This document shows, piece after piece, positions 1 through 10,566 of a stretch of 64,000 bases of DNA (positions are counted from its first letter, which is position 1; every line of letters begins with the position of its first letter). The stretch is from Incurvaria masculella. Lineage: Eukaryota; Arthropoda; Insecta; Lepidoptera; Incurvariidae. A program made the position numbers and the translations under genes. Where the stretch lies: assembly GCA_946894095.1 (NCBI GenBank), contig OX335658.1:17971001-18035000 (forward strand), in the 5' to 3' direction. The notes beneath the pieces were generated by a model, which was not told where the DNA came from, ran no database searches, and saw only the letters and a list, made by a program, of their open reading frames with translations.

Positions 1-59
1 GAGAAGTTCTCGTGTTTGCTTCTGTCAAAGTCTATATAGAAAAAAATATGCCTATCTTT

Positions 60-255
60 ACTGGCGGTACATGCTTTTCTCATTATATCATGCCATATCG
101 GCTCACTCAAGACTAATAAATGTGGTAGATGGATATATTGTCCTGGACCAGCCTTTTGGACCAGCCCTTTGGGCTACTTTTTATCCAGGAAATATTTTAT
201 CCTGACATCAGTCCAAAAAGAAATTAGCCCGAACAGCGCCGGGTACCGCAGCTAG
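60..255 (+). mobile_element. Helitron-like 3' terminal fragment
   Basis: A GC-rich subterminal stretch ends in CTAG at 252-255 followed by T, the form of Helitron 3' ends. The same sequence recurs in reverse orientation at 23,587-23,790, including the phrases about sub-terminal CCAGCC and CAGGAAAT. Family assignment is by general resemblance to lepidopteran non-autonomous Helitrons; the 5' end is not identified. Confidence 0.4.
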
Positions 256-424
256 TAAAAAATAAAACTAGTTATAGATTATAGTCTTAGGACTGATCGC
301 AGATGTTACATGAAAAAAAAGTTTGCATAGAAATTTCAACGTGCCAGCTTCATTGATGTGTACTCCGAGCCTATTTCACTTGGTGGATAGTGATATATTG
401 TGTATAAGCTATAATGTATCACAA

Positions 425-720
425 GTTTGTCATATCAGCCTGTCAGCCTCGGTGCCCCGTGGGAAGACGCTTTGCGATTCGATAAGCTTGGTGAAGCACC
501 TCTGAGCGCGGTTAGGTTTTGGATGGGAGACCATTTTCAACCGTTGAGGCTAGCCGTGGTTCTAATACCACGTAAAACTGTAGGTCCCCTTCTTTACTTA
601 CTAGGTGGTAGGGTTAAGCCCGCCCTGGTTGGTAACATCGCATTGAATGAACGATGGTCGAAGCGGCAATAAAAATTGTCCATGTTTTCCATCCAGTTCA
701 ATGTAGCCGAGCAAAATATA
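425..720 (+). mobile_element. SINE with 5S-rRNA-like head
   Basis: Positions about 475-532 resemble the internal control region of 5S rRNA, especially GTTAGGTTTTGGATGGGAGA starting at 511. The body that follows (GTAGGTCCCC at about 572, then AGCCCGCCC and CGAAGCGGCAAT) is the same body seen at 20,610, 44,905, 50,515 and 58,125. At 50,515 and 58,125 that body is joined to a tRNA-like head instead. No protein-coding role is supported for the short open frames here. Confidence 0.5.
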
Positions 721-896
721 TTTTTTTAATTTAACTTGCAATGTTTTTATGTATGTATAATGTAGATGGTAAGGCCAAATCTTGTAAGCGTAATTAGGAC
801 CACTTCCTCTTATCCTACGGAGTAGAATTTTTACCGTTGGTTCAGTTCCGATGGCAATGCATTTTTATTGTAAGAATTACCTGAATCCACACCGAG

Positions 897-1140
897 GGTT
901 AGCTCCAGACAAAGGAGCTCTTCAATGGTCAACATCACAGACAAGAAATGTTGTATACGCATTGTATTATAATAATCCATTCTAAGTGTCACCATAACAT
1001 GACTACTGCACTCATGGTTGGCTCCTAACGAAGGAACTCCTCAACGGTATCGGTTTCCTCCTTAACAGATAGATATTGTATACTCATTCACTTATGATGA
1101 CCCATTCTAAGTGTCACCTTGATATGGCTCCTGATGGACA
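897..1140. repeat. Imperfect tandem duplication, about 124-bp unit
   Basis: Two units share AGCTCC/GGCTCC, a CCTCAACGGT-like phrase, TTGTATAC and CCATTCTAAGTGTCACC in the same order. A third, lone copy of the end of the unit lies at 2,603-2,660. Confidence 0.6.
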
Positions 1141-1719
1141 CCACTGACTCCGCGGTCAAGTCTCCCCAGGGAGGTCCGAGCCTCGTTTTAAGTGGAGGTT
1201 CATACTCGCCACTGTCGTCCCCTGCCAAAGTACAGACCGCAGCGAAACAGAATGTAACCAAAAATAGACTCTTGAGATCGCCTCTAAGGGACATTTAGTT
1301 GTGTGTTTTGGAGTTAGTCGGTGTGGACACATGGCTGCACCTTGCTGCTTTGGTTATGAATTTTGTGCATTTTATGAGTTAAAATAAGGATTTTCATTAC
1401 AATTAAGCGGTAATACCAAAACAAACATATATATTTGATTTAAGTTTAACCGTTTATTCTTGTGATTACAGTCTCAATATCAGTATTATTTACATCACGC
1501 AGCTTATTAATTAGTTAACTATAATTACACACATGTCATTTGATGATACATACGTGTCTACGTTAATTAATCTAATAACATAAACTAAGCTATATTAATT
1601 TAGATATCTCTACTTATATTAATTTAAATGCAGCAATGTCCTTAAATGTAATTCAATAAATTAAGTAATGTATGTGTGAATGATATTGAGGCATGCCAGC
1701 CCACCCTCGGTCTCCGTCA

Positions 1720-1736
1720 CCCCCCCCCCCCCCCCC
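1720..1736. repeat. Poly-C tract
   Basis: A run of 17 C residues followed by CGCCGCACCCCC. Confidence 0.9.
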
Positions 1737-1999
1737 GCCGCACCCCCTCCCCGCGCGGGAAGTTAATACTACCTAGGGTAGGCTCAAGCACATCCCAAAA
1801 ATAATAAATACCTACTTTTAGTTAAAAGCCGCTTTTGTACAACTTGTCTAGAAAACTAATATTAAATTGTATGCATGCAAATAATTATCTAAAATATAGA
1901 GAAATATTTTTTTAATATCCGAATATATAGTATAGTTTTTATTTCTGTTTGTCGTTTGAAAACATTTTTGAGGAAAATCGTCTTTACTTGGAACGTCGA

Positions 2000-2290
2000 T
2001 GCTTCGTCTCGCATGCATACTCATATGTGTGGAGCGCATTATCCTTGGCGCCACAGTAGGCATCGGCATTTGCACGGAAAAAGTATGTGGTTCAAATTTG
2101 TGCCGTCTAGGGGGATGCCGTTTGTACATGTTGAGCTATCAAGAATTGTGTGAAGCAATAAAGGAGGTTGAATGAAATTATTGGAAGATGGACCAATGGA
2201 AAGTTAGTGGAAATCGAAGATTTGAAAATTTTAAGAAATGTATTCTTTGTCCATTTATTGGCCAAGGCATAATTTTGCGTGGCGACTACC
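2000..2290. repeat. Dispersed repeat shared with 47,385-47,560
   Basis: TAGGCAT, CATTTGCA.GGAAAA and GATGCCGTTTGTG recur in the same order and spacing in both places. The nature of the repeat is not recognised. Confidence 0.5.
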
Positions 2291-2734
2291 ATTAAACTAG
2301 CGAAATCTTCTTCCCGGCCCTAACCCTAAATTTAGTCAGATTTTAATCAAGGTTTTTTAATCACTTGGAAAATCTTCATTATATGTCCGTATGTATTTTT
2401 TTCTTTGTAAATATCTGTATGTTTCAGTAAAAACATTCTAAAATGAAGGTAAAAAAGACAACTTATTTCCAGTGCTCTTCAGCCAATATTTTCCAATCTA
2501 AAAGGAATATAAAAAAATATATATATATAGACGTAGATTTTGACAATATAATCCAAAATTTCCAAACCTAGTAAAACATGTAAACTGTTATAGAAACGAA
2601 ATCTTGTATACACATTTAATTATGATAACCCATTCTTAGTGTCACCATGACATGGCTAAATTGACAGGCTAACGACTCTCTTAAGCGCCCCGAGCTATCG
2701 TAACGGAATTCTGTGAATTCAGTATCCAGGCTAA

Positions 2735-2884
2735 GCCCCGGTTGCACGAAGAAACGGCTGAGTTAATCAATGTTCAAACACGTCACTTTTAGTGAACCGC
2801 ATAGAGTTCCTTCCACACAAAGTGATGTGTTTGATCATACTTTGAAGTTGATTTTGATTATTTGTTCTTTCGTGCACTCGGCCC
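2735..2884. mobile_element. 150-bp Harbinger-like MITE
   Basis: The element begins GCCCCGGTTGCACGA and ends TCGTGCACTCGGCCC, which are imperfect inverted repeats. It is flanked on both sides by TAA (2732-2734 and 2885-2887), matching the 3-bp TWA target preference of PIF/Harbinger elements. Its right end is nearly identical to the right end of the larger element at 14,210-14,865. Confidence 0.6.
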
Positions 2885-2887
2885 TAA

Positions 2888-3904
2888 GTATTCATTGCGT
2901 AACCACACCAACTTCGGGAGGTTATAGTAAAGGCAGAAATAAGCATCATTTTCAAGTACTTGCCCTATTTTACAAGCTTTTCTCTGTTTGCCTTGTTACA
3001 GCAGATCGAGTCTTGCAACTGAATTTTTGAAATCTCATTTATCTTGAGGAGGCAATAGCTGCTTATCTTTGTCTCTAGATCATCCTCCCACGGATTAATA
3101 TTGTATTTATCTATAATAGGTATAATGTAAATGTAAGGTACCGGCAGATATCTAGAACTCTTGCTAGAGACAAACCATTGGGGAAGTGAATTTTTTGGTC
3201 GTGTCGGGTACATGCGGAGAATAGAGCAACGAACCCTGTTTTTCTTCTTTGCTACCTATACACGTTGAATGAACAACTGGTATAATTATTTCTGACTAAT
3301 TGACTACAGTGAGTAAATATGTGAGTACCTATTTAGTACAATCAATATAAATATATGTAGCTTCATACATCAACCCTTTAATATTAAGCGTCGGATGAGT
3401 CCATCGAGAGAGATAAATTATGCAAAGCTGTCTACACTTAAACATCTTAACTGTAACAGCTTTGCCTCGTCAGTCTCAGTCACGGATATTGAGGATCTCT
3501 GTGGTCTCAGTATATACCAAGTTGCCTTGGTATATATTATGGATTGGAATTGAGAGCAAGACAAAATTCGCGACTCATTTAAAAAAGCTTTAAGAAAGGA
3601 CCTTTTCACTATAAACTGCTGATACTGAAATGTAAGCCTTATTCTAATCTTACAAAATTGTACTTGTAGGTTCTGGGAATGCCCGAATCCACCACTATCA
3701 TTCTGGAAACCTACTGTATTAGATTAAAATTACAGAAGCTTCTTAGAATGGCTATCACTGGTAAACCAATTTTTTCTAATAACTACTGAGCCTTCACGAT
3801 TTCGAAATGGTCGTGATTGCTTTAGATATAGTCGTAGTATCCACGGCTCTGCCGACTGACGCTGACGCGTCGCGACAGTGGAGACGTAGCGGTTGACCGC
3901 GCGA
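2888..3904. other. No feature recognised
   Basis: Mixed AT-rich sequence downstream of the last recognised exon of the minus-strand gene. It should contain the 3' UTR of that gene if exon E is correct, but no polyadenylation signal could be chosen with confidence. Confidence 0.4.
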
Positions 3905-4086
3905 TCAGTGCGCGAGCGTGTGCGCGAACGCTTGCACGGCGTGCCAGGGGAAGGGCGGGTGCGGGGTGGGCGCGGCGGCGGCGGAGCGGCGACGACGGCG
4001 ACGGCGGTGGCTGGAGCCGTAGTAGCCGGGCCGCGGCGGCGTCGTGCTCTGCAGCGCCACCGCCGTGTAGCGCAGCGCGTTGTAGC
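3905..4086 (-). CDS. Exon E (possible terminal exon) of giant-lens-like gene
   Basis: Read on the minus strand, the acceptor GGTTGCAG precedes an exon that starts with two bases completing a codon from exon D, then encodes YNALRYTAVALQST, PPRPGYYG, a run of seven arginines, four alanines and a Pro/His-rich tail, and stops at TGA (3905-3907). The length is 182 bp, phase-compatible with the exon D donor. The exon is very GC-rich and has low-complexity codons, so the C-terminal tail could be partly spurious. It may not belong to the gene: if the exon D donor is not used, exon D instead runs on to a stop at 4,410. Confidence 0.4.
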
Positions 4087-4489
4087 CTGCAACCGAAACC
4101 ACTCCCACTTGAGCCCGCTAGATTGCGCTTATATTAGCTTCATATTTTTTCCGGTTCTCTCCCAGACTCTTTCTCTCCCAGAGAAGATTTTGTCGTATTC
4201 CTGACGATACAATTTATTTCTAACTGGCTTCACGCTTTTAGAGATGGCGACGTTGACCAATTTCAGGCTAAGAGTAATAATACACGAGTGACCGTCGTAC
4301 TTATGTATCCCATCCCTGACAGTAGAACCGACGATCGTCGTACTTATGCTGACAATCTCTGACAGTTGACAGAACATTGTACGGTGCAATATGTTTTGTA
4401 TGATGGCGTTCACGCTATCATAAGTTTCAAAGTGCAGAGGGTGTATGATGTTGATCTCTCGAAGTAAAAACTTGAATAGGGAGGCGTAC

Positions 4490-4606
4490 CGGTTGTGTGT
4501 GTGGCGACAGCGGCGGTGGGAGAGGCGGCGCGGACGCACATCATGCCGTAGACCCGGATACCGGGCACCGAGGCGTAGGTAGGCTGGTCGTGCGACATGG
4601 GACCCT
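4490..4606 (-). CDS. Exon D of giant-lens-like secreted protein
   Basis: The acceptor TCCGCAG is followed by 117 bp. With the last base of exon C the first codon is GAG, giving EGPMSHDQPTYASVPGIR and then VYGMMCVRAASP. The single cysteine lies in GMMC. A plausible but weak donor, CCG|GTACGC, ends the exon in phase 1, matching exon E. The peptide has high-quality unbiased composition up to MMC and then becomes Ala/Thr/Pro-rich. The intron to exon C is 2.8 kb and full of mobile-element fragments. The acceptor and frame are well supported; the 3' boundary is less certain. Confidence 0.6.
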
Positions 4607-5904
4607 CTGCGGACACAACGCAACGACACGTCAGTCAGCACTCCGGGGCCAAGTCTTACCCGCCTTGCGCAAACATTCTAAAGTCACACAAATAGAAAAA
4701 GCTAGGCGCTGGCTTCGTGCTCGATAAATTAAATCTATCTCAATTATAAGCTCCGACGTAGCTGGTAGGTACAGCAACTGGAACCTCGTCTCGACGGTTT
4801 TATTTTTGTTTCTAAATTAGTTGGAGATGTCTTTTTTTAATAAGCAGCATTGATTAAAACAAAGATAAACATAAATAAATTATTTCCCATAAAAAAAACT
4901 AAAAATTAAGTAATTTCATTGTTTCTCAAAAAAAAAAATATTTCAAAAAGGCTAATGAATCTTACTTTTAAGAGCAAATATAACACCTGATTGCATTCAG
5001 TTCCATGAGGGCGTAAGTAAAACCATATTTTATTATTTGTAAAAATAACTACTAGTTTGGAATTTCAAAAAGATGAAAGATGTATTGGTGGTCTATCTAT
5101 ATTTTAAACCTATAACAGTAAATAAATATCGAACGCTCAGATTATGTGTAAACATTTGTTTTAAATATTTTTCTTATTTGAAAACACAAAGCATCAGAGA
5201 CTCACATTTTCATCTTTAAATTATAGCTAGATCATCAATCTACGTAATTACTTTTTGTATTATCGAAATTCGTCGTGGTTGTTTTTAAATATGATTAAAT
5301 GTTGTTTTACTTACGTCCTTATCAAACTGAACGCAAATGTCTTTTATCACGCCAATAACAAAATAAAAATGAACATGTTAAATTTTAATATTACATTTGA
5401 CATGCTAAAAATTTTTCTATTGTCCAACAATGTATCAGATTTCAAGGTTGCTAATGACAGAAAATATGTTGTACAGTCAACCAAAGGTTAAAGGATACCC
5501 TTCTGGTTAAACGTAAAAATGAATGGTGTTTAAATACAACCTCTGATTCAATTTTGTTAGGGTTTTGTTTACTGAGTAGCTAGTAGACGTCCTCAACTAT
5601 GTTTGAATATATACTCAACACTATATTTTTTTCCAAAAGTCAAAGTATTTCGACTGTTCATCTTTTCATTCAACCGGATGTGTATCTTAAACTCTTTCTT
5701 CGACTGTACACTATTATGTAAAGAAATTGGTTTTTGTTTGTTTGCATAGGATAATCTTTAGAACTACTGAAAAAAATCCTTCACCAATGGAAAGCTACAT
5801 TATCACATGCTATATTTACCCTATAAATAAGGTATCAAGAGGATCGGTTGGTTCTTATTTTTGCAATGTCGATTATGAATTTGTTCCCAGTTCCGCGTAA
5901 AGCA
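4607..5904. other. Intron between exons C and D, AT-rich part
   Basis: Part of the 2.8-kb intron (4,607-7,410). The first 1.3 kb holds no recognised element. The rest is occupied by a LINE scrap, a dispersed repeat, Helitron-like ends and an RTE fragment listed separately. Confidence 0.5.
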
Positions 5905-5990
5905 AAGGTATAAAGAGGATAGAGGGACAGCGTTATGCAGCTCAGACGAGCATTCTCCATGGTAAAGAGAGAGACCCTACATCCCTTCGA
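5905..5990 (-). mobile_element. LINE 3'-terminal scrap (Jockey-like)
   Basis: The minus strand reads RRDVGSLSL then YHGECSSELHNAVP. This matches the C-terminal region of the same LINE family seen at 19,205-20,150, where the equivalent reads YHGECSSELYNADP. Too short to define a boundary. Confidence 0.55.
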
Positions 5991-6049
5991 ATTTGGAAAT
6001 TATGTACTACGAAAGGGTGATTCTGTGAAGTTTGGTAGCGGTTGGATCA

Positions 6050-6330
6050 ACAGATTTTCGTGTTTTCGTGTTCCGTACCCAAAGGGAGCCAACGGGACCA
6101 TATCACTAAGCCCCCGCTCTCCATTCGCACGTCAGTCAGAACCTCATGAACCGTAATAGGTAGATGAGTGAAATTTTCACAGAGTGTGTATTTCTTTTGC
6201 CACTGTAACAACAAATAGTAAAAACAAACATTATTAAAGAAACCTGTTTTTTGTGATAAATCTTGGGCGATGGTACGGAACCCTTCGTGTGCGAGTACGT
6301 CTTGCACTTCGCCGGTTTTGTTATTCGCGA
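6050..6330 (-). repeat. Lepidopteran dispersed repeat (CGGAACCCT family), copy 1
   Basis: Begins GTTCCGTACCCAAAGGG and ends near ACGGAACCCTTCGTGTGCGA. Four other copies lie at 11,850-12,115, 35,040-35,225, 38,745-39,025 and 58,440-58,655. The 38,745 copy shows the full ends. No coding capacity; probably a non-autonomous element. Confidence 0.7.
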
Positions 6331-6499
6331 GCAAAGAACATTCAAATTGAAGAGCTGCTCACACTCAGCGGCTCACGCGGAACGAATTTCTCTCAGTACC
6401 GTCAAACAATACTCAAATCTAAAGTGTTATTCCATACTTCAGCACTTGGCTTCGTGCATTACTATGGTATAACAGAATGAATTTAGTTATTTTTTGGCA

Positions 6500-6706
6500 T
6501 ATTTCAGTGTTAAAATTGGTTAAAAAACCGTACGAAGCCGGGGCGGGTCGCTAGTCCATACTAATATTGTAAATGCGAAAGTTACTTCTGTCTGTATGAT
6601 TACGTTTTCATGCCTAAACCGCTAAACCAATTTTGTTGAATCTGGTATAAAAAGAGTCTGGACATCAGTCCAAAACGACATTGAGTAAAGCTGGGTTCTC
6701 AGCTAG
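6500..6706 (+). mobile_element. Two abutting Helitron-like ends
   Basis: GAAGCCGGGGCGGGTCGCTAGT (CTAG at 6551-6554) is directly followed by CCATACTAATATTGTAAATG and a second CTAG at 6703-6706. This arrangement is typical of non-autonomous Helitron families in moths. The assignment rests on the CTAG ends and GC-rich hairpin-like subterminus only. Confidence 0.45.
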
Positions 6707-6734
6707 TATTTACTCACCCTCACACCTTAAATCC

Positions 6735-7045
6735 TTAATGTCAGTCAGTCAGTCAGTCAGCGTGTTTGCGTCCACTGCTGGACATACGCCTCTCCAATTT
6801 TTCTCGCTTTCCGCCGACGCACTTGATGTCGCCTCCCCACCTGGCGGGGGAGAGCTTCCGGGGGGGCTTCCGACACTCCGTTTTCCTGTCCACGGCCGCC
6901 AGTGCAGGACACGGTTTCTTCAATGGTCGTCGTCTCTTCGGCTGACGTACCCAGCCTCCTGCCATTTGAGCTTACCCACCCGGTGTCCAATATCGACTAC
7001 TTTGGTACTTCGGCGGATTGCCTCATTACGCACCAATCCTTAATA
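6735..7045 (-). mobile_element. RTE-clade LINE, 3' end fragment
   Basis: The minus strand, in shifting frames, reads VRNEAIRRSTKVVDIGHRVG, then KLKWQEAG, NRVLHWRPWTGKRSVG, and IGEAYVQQW at the end. This is the C-terminal tail of RTE reverse transcriptases and matches the plus-strand copy at 62,764-63,310. The 3' end carries a short TGAC repeat (about 6,740-6,760), as RTE elements often do. Frames are broken, so it is a dead copy inside the intron. Confidence 0.75.
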
Positions 7046-7410
7046 TAAAAACCTTTTTAACCGCCTTCAAAAAAAAGGAGGAGCTTCTCAATTCGTTGAA
7101 ATCTTTTTTGTTCCATTAGAAATGCTCAATTGCATGCTAAATTAAGGTTTCGAATGAATTAATTCTGATTCTTGCGCTTAGATAGCAGTCTACTCTTATT
7201 GTATCTGTAAAAACATATTTTTGGCTTTTGAAAATTACATTGTCTATTTCGTATTGTGATGTTACTGAGCTGTAAGTTTTCCATCAAATAAATAAACTTT
7301 GATGAGATGGATTTTTGGCTGCTAATCCACAGAGAAACGTCCTCGGTGCATTATCAGAAGTTGGCGTGCCTAGCGTCTGTGTAGACAGACGCAGTCGCCG
7401 ACAGACTCAC

Positions 7411-7573
7411 CGAGTACGTGCGTGTCGGGACAGCGGCAGATGACGAGGTAGTGCGACTTGCCGGTGCGTATGTTCTGCAGCGCGAGCAGCGACCAGTCCC
7501 GAGGCGCACGGCACTCGCGCATCTCCGACACCGCCTCACACGTCTTCACCAGCGTCACCGCCGAGCGAGCGTA
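7411..7573 (-). CDS. Exon C of giant-lens-like secreted protein
   Basis: The acceptor GTCGATGCAG precedes a 163-bp exon encoding YARSAVTLVKTCEAVSEMRE, then CRAPRDWSLLALQNIRTGKS and HYLVICRCPDTHVL. It ends TCG|GTGAGT, a strong donor in phase 1. Four cysteines (TCE, ECR, ICRC) fit an extracellular disulfide-bonded domain. It joins exon B in phase 0 across a 452-bp intron and exon D in phase 1. The conserved-looking, unbiased composition and good splice sites make this the best-supported exon. The family name is tentative, from remembered resemblance to insect giant-lens/Argos; a homology search would decide. Confidence 0.75.
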
Positions 7574-8025
7574 CTGCATCGACAGACACATTTGCATCTT
7601 TCAATGATTCCAATTTAAACTTTTGCTCCAGAAGTTTATATGCGAAGCACACCGAATGTTGTTCAGAGACGCTTTGGCTCGAGTTGGCTGAGGTCTTGCA
7701 CTCGTTGGTTTCTATCGAGCATGGTGTCCGCCAGTGTTTGCTGATGAGCGTGCGTGATAAAGTAACCAACAAACCGTAAAGACGTTACCGAGCACTTGTT
7801 CACGCAGGAATGTATTTGGGAATCACAACACCTCCACATAGACCTCATCTACACCAGTTTGAGTTATTTATAGTAAGATTAAGATTATTTTTCCAAGATA
7901 CATTGAAACTGAAGATTAATTTTGTAGTAGTGCACTGGTAAGGAAAATATCCGCGGCAATGTTGGGCGTTCTATAAAAAACTACAATGTATACTTACGCT
8001 CATTCATATTAAACGAATAGCTTAC

Positions 8026-8166
8026 CTTCTTTTTGGAATGTGTGGTGAGTCGCGTCGTGTGCAGATCGTCAGCGTTGAGCGAAGCGGAGCAGGGGTCACG
8101 GTAGCGCGCGGGACAAGCGCACAATGGCTGCGTGTAGTTCAGCCTCACGTACACCGCGTTACACAC
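8026..8166 (-). CDS. Exon B of giant-lens-like secreted protein
   Basis: The acceptor GTGTGTAG precedes 141 bp encoding VCNAVYVRLNYTQPLCACPA, RYRDPCSASLNADDLHTTRL and TTHSKKK, ending AAG|GTAAGC, a strong donor; both junctions are phase 0. Four cysteines (VCN, LCAC, PCS). A candidate N-glycosylation sequon (NYT) is present. Of the four tandem copies of this region (8,026-8,671), only this one has the GTAAGC donor, so it is taken as the functional exon. Upstream it follows exon A across a 3.46-kb intron. Secretion is inferred from cysteine content; no signal peptide is seen because the 5' exons were not located. Confidence 0.75.
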
Positions 8167-8671
8167 CTACACACGTGAACTTGTTAGAAGCGACGATTGT
8201 TTTGGAATGTTTGGCGAGTCGCATCGTGTGCAGATCGTCAGCGTTAAGCGAAGCGGAGCAGGGGTCGCGGTAGCGCGCGGGACACGCGCACAGTGGCTGC
8301 GTGTAGTTCAGCCTCACGTCCACCGCGTTACACACCTACACACGTGTTGTTAGAAGCGACGATTGCTTTGGAATGTTTGGTGAGTCGCATCGTGTGCAGA
8401 TCGTCAGCGTTGAGCGTAGCGGAGCAGGGGTCGCGGTAGCGCGCGGGAGACGCGCACAGTGGCTGCGTGTAGTTCAACCTCACGTACACCGCGTTACACA
8501 CCTGCACACGTGAACTAGTTAGAAGCGACGATTGTTTTGGAATGTTTGGTGAGTCGCATCGTTTGCAGATCGTCAGCGTTGAGCGAAGCGGAGCAGGGAT
8601 CGTGGTAGCGCGCGGGACACGCGCAAAGTGGCTGCGTGTAGTTCAGCCTCACGTACACCGCGTTACACACA
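8026..8671 (-). repeat. Tandem array: exon B plus three upstream partial copies
   Basis: Units of 166-169 bp, marked by GCGTTACACACC at about 8,157, 8,326, 8,492 and 8,661. Each carries most of exon B. Copies 1-3 (closest to the real donor) keep an AG acceptor (TAG, TAG and CAG) before GTGTGTAAC; the outermost has CATG there instead. Copies 2-4 lack the GTAAGC donor and run into intron sequence (AATCGTCGCTTC). Confidence 0.85.
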
Positions 8672-9342
8672 TGGATCTTAACTCTAACTTCAGTAACTTT
8701 AGTACTAGCAATCTATAACTTAACAAATTAGGAATAATATAATCATATTATAATTATATTCCAGACATATGGTTAATAAGAAAGCCAGACACTGTTGGCA
8801 AGGTGATTAAGATTTTTTTTAAACATAAAGGCGCTGTTGTTAAATATGTCAACATCAGTTAAGTTAGAAATGCAGTTGTACACTTTACAGATCCTGGGAA
8901 TAGCGGAATGTATACCGACATTAGATTTCCATGTATAATCTAACTATATTTAAGGAAAAACACAACATGTACAAATGAATTGCTAACTTAAGAAACAATC
9001 AAAAACAAAAAACAATCATATAACCACAACGCAAAAGTAAGAATAAAAGTTTATAAAAAAATAATGGCATTTTAATGCCAACTTAATTAACTAAAAAAAA
9101 AGTAGCTTCATTAATCATCAATAATAATATTAAACAATCAATAATGAATCAATAAAATCAATATAAATATATAATGTGAATGATAAGTAATATTATGATA
9201 AGGCCTGTAGGCCTAGGTTGTGCGTCACCGACAAGGCGGACCGCTCGATGTCGAATGTCGATGTCATTTAGTAATGATGTTTTAAGATGAGTGATAGAAT
9301 GTAATCTCTGTCTTTTACCAACTGAGCCATAAGTATCTTCCG
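8672..9342. other. Intron A-B, AT-rich part
   Basis: Very AT-rich with runs of A; no element recognised. Confidence 0.6.
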
Positions 9343-9615
9343 TTAAGGTGGCCCTTCCCGACGGGACTTAATAATTCGCGGGCACGGTACAAAATCGTGC
9401 TATTGCGCTCTGGGTACTATTCTGTTTCAAAGAAAAAGACAGGCTCTGTGATAAGGAGGATGCTACATGTCCGCAAAGCAAACAATACCCATAGTGTTTG
9501 ATCTGGTTGGATTAAAAAATATATATTACAAAATGACGTAGCTAAAAATAAATCACGGACGAATCCACGACCAAATTTATTGCATAAAACGCGCGAAAAA
9601 GTAAATCTCTGACGA
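9343..9615. mobile_element. TTAA MITE (GGTGGCCC family), truncated copy
   Basis: Starts TTAAGGTGGCCCTTCCCG and follows the right-hand half of the family (TCTGTTTCAAAGAAAAAGAC, ACATGTCC, then GCGCGAAAAA) with internal deletions; no right terminus. Compare the intact copy at 20,985-21,534. Confidence 0.7.
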
Positions 9616-10457
9616 TGGCGGCCAAACCTCCTCGTTGCAAAGTAAATCATCAACGATTATTTCCAGACTTATTTGGGAAAGAGAGGATTGTTGCGGCAGG
9701 TGCGGATGCGTAAGCGTTGGTAGAAGTGGATTTGATTTTGGCGGAGCTGGTTGTGGAGATTTTGTATGCTTAGAAGCTGGTTGAAGCACAACTCGTTGCA
9801 GAGAGTTGCGTTGAGCTTGACTTAGTCGGAATGCGCGGCGATGTTATTGTACCTCGGGAATCAAGTCCTTTCACGGCAGTGTCGGCTACGCGCAGCGTTA
9901 CCGATACCCACTCCTCCAAACCCCAGAATCTTTCTTAGGATTCCTCGAAATCCGTAAAAATTTGAAATAAAAAACAAAGTTTTCATTTAAAATTTCGAAT
10001 GAGCAAAATTTTGTTTCGTCGGTCGGGAAGCCGACGGCCGTCTAAACAACTTTCGGGAGAAGATGAAATTCAAAGATGTCTTCAAAGTTCGTAATATTTT
10101 TCAAATGAGCAAGAGAGTTATTTTTTAATTTATGTTATAATTAAACAAAAATCGGTTCAATTATCACTTAATGCGTTTTAGGGCGTGCAGGGCAGAATGG
10201 TGGGTGCACCCTGACTGGTGCAGTACCCTAGTCCAAACAGCTAGACCCGTAGTTCAGGGTTTGATCGGGTCCTTAAGATGAGGGAAGGTAGGTCAGTAGG
10301 TACCTGCTACTAGCCTGTACCTGCGTACTAGTTTAGTTACTTGCTGTTACTTTACGTAAAACTGGGAGTGAGCGCGCTGCTATTTCTTTATTTCAAATTA
10401 TACGCATGGTAGATGCGCGCTCGACCCCATTGTGGCTGCTTAGCTGAAAACAATTTA
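9616..10457. other. Intron A-B, unassigned part
   Basis: No recognised coding or mobile-element sequence. Confidence 0.5.
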
Positions 10458-10566
10458 AGCATGTTGTGTTTGCCTATTATTGGGCTGATTCACGTAACCA
10501 AAATTGTAACATATATATGTAAAGTCTGTTGGCAATCCTGAAATATAAAATAAATAAATAAAATAT
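10458..10566 (+). mobile_element. LINE 3' UTR tail
   Basis: CATGTTGTGTTTGCCTATTA matches the 3' UTR of the LINE ending at 43,620 (CATGTTGTGTTTGTCTATTA at about 43,487), and the fragment ends in an AAATAAATAAATAAAATA tail. It abuts the left end of the exon A array, as though inserted there. Confidence 0.5.

Larger units (their letters stand above)
721..2734. other. AT-rich intergenic stretch, no gene seen
   Basis: No coding signal is recognised. It contains an imperfect tandem duplication (897-1,140), a poly-C tract, a dispersed repeat (2,000-2,290) and a single further copy (2,603-2,660) of the motif in the tandem duplication. Confidence 0.6.

Noticed and set aside
475..535. 5S rRNA gene
   Set aside because: Only the internal promoter-like half is similar, and it is joined to a SINE body.
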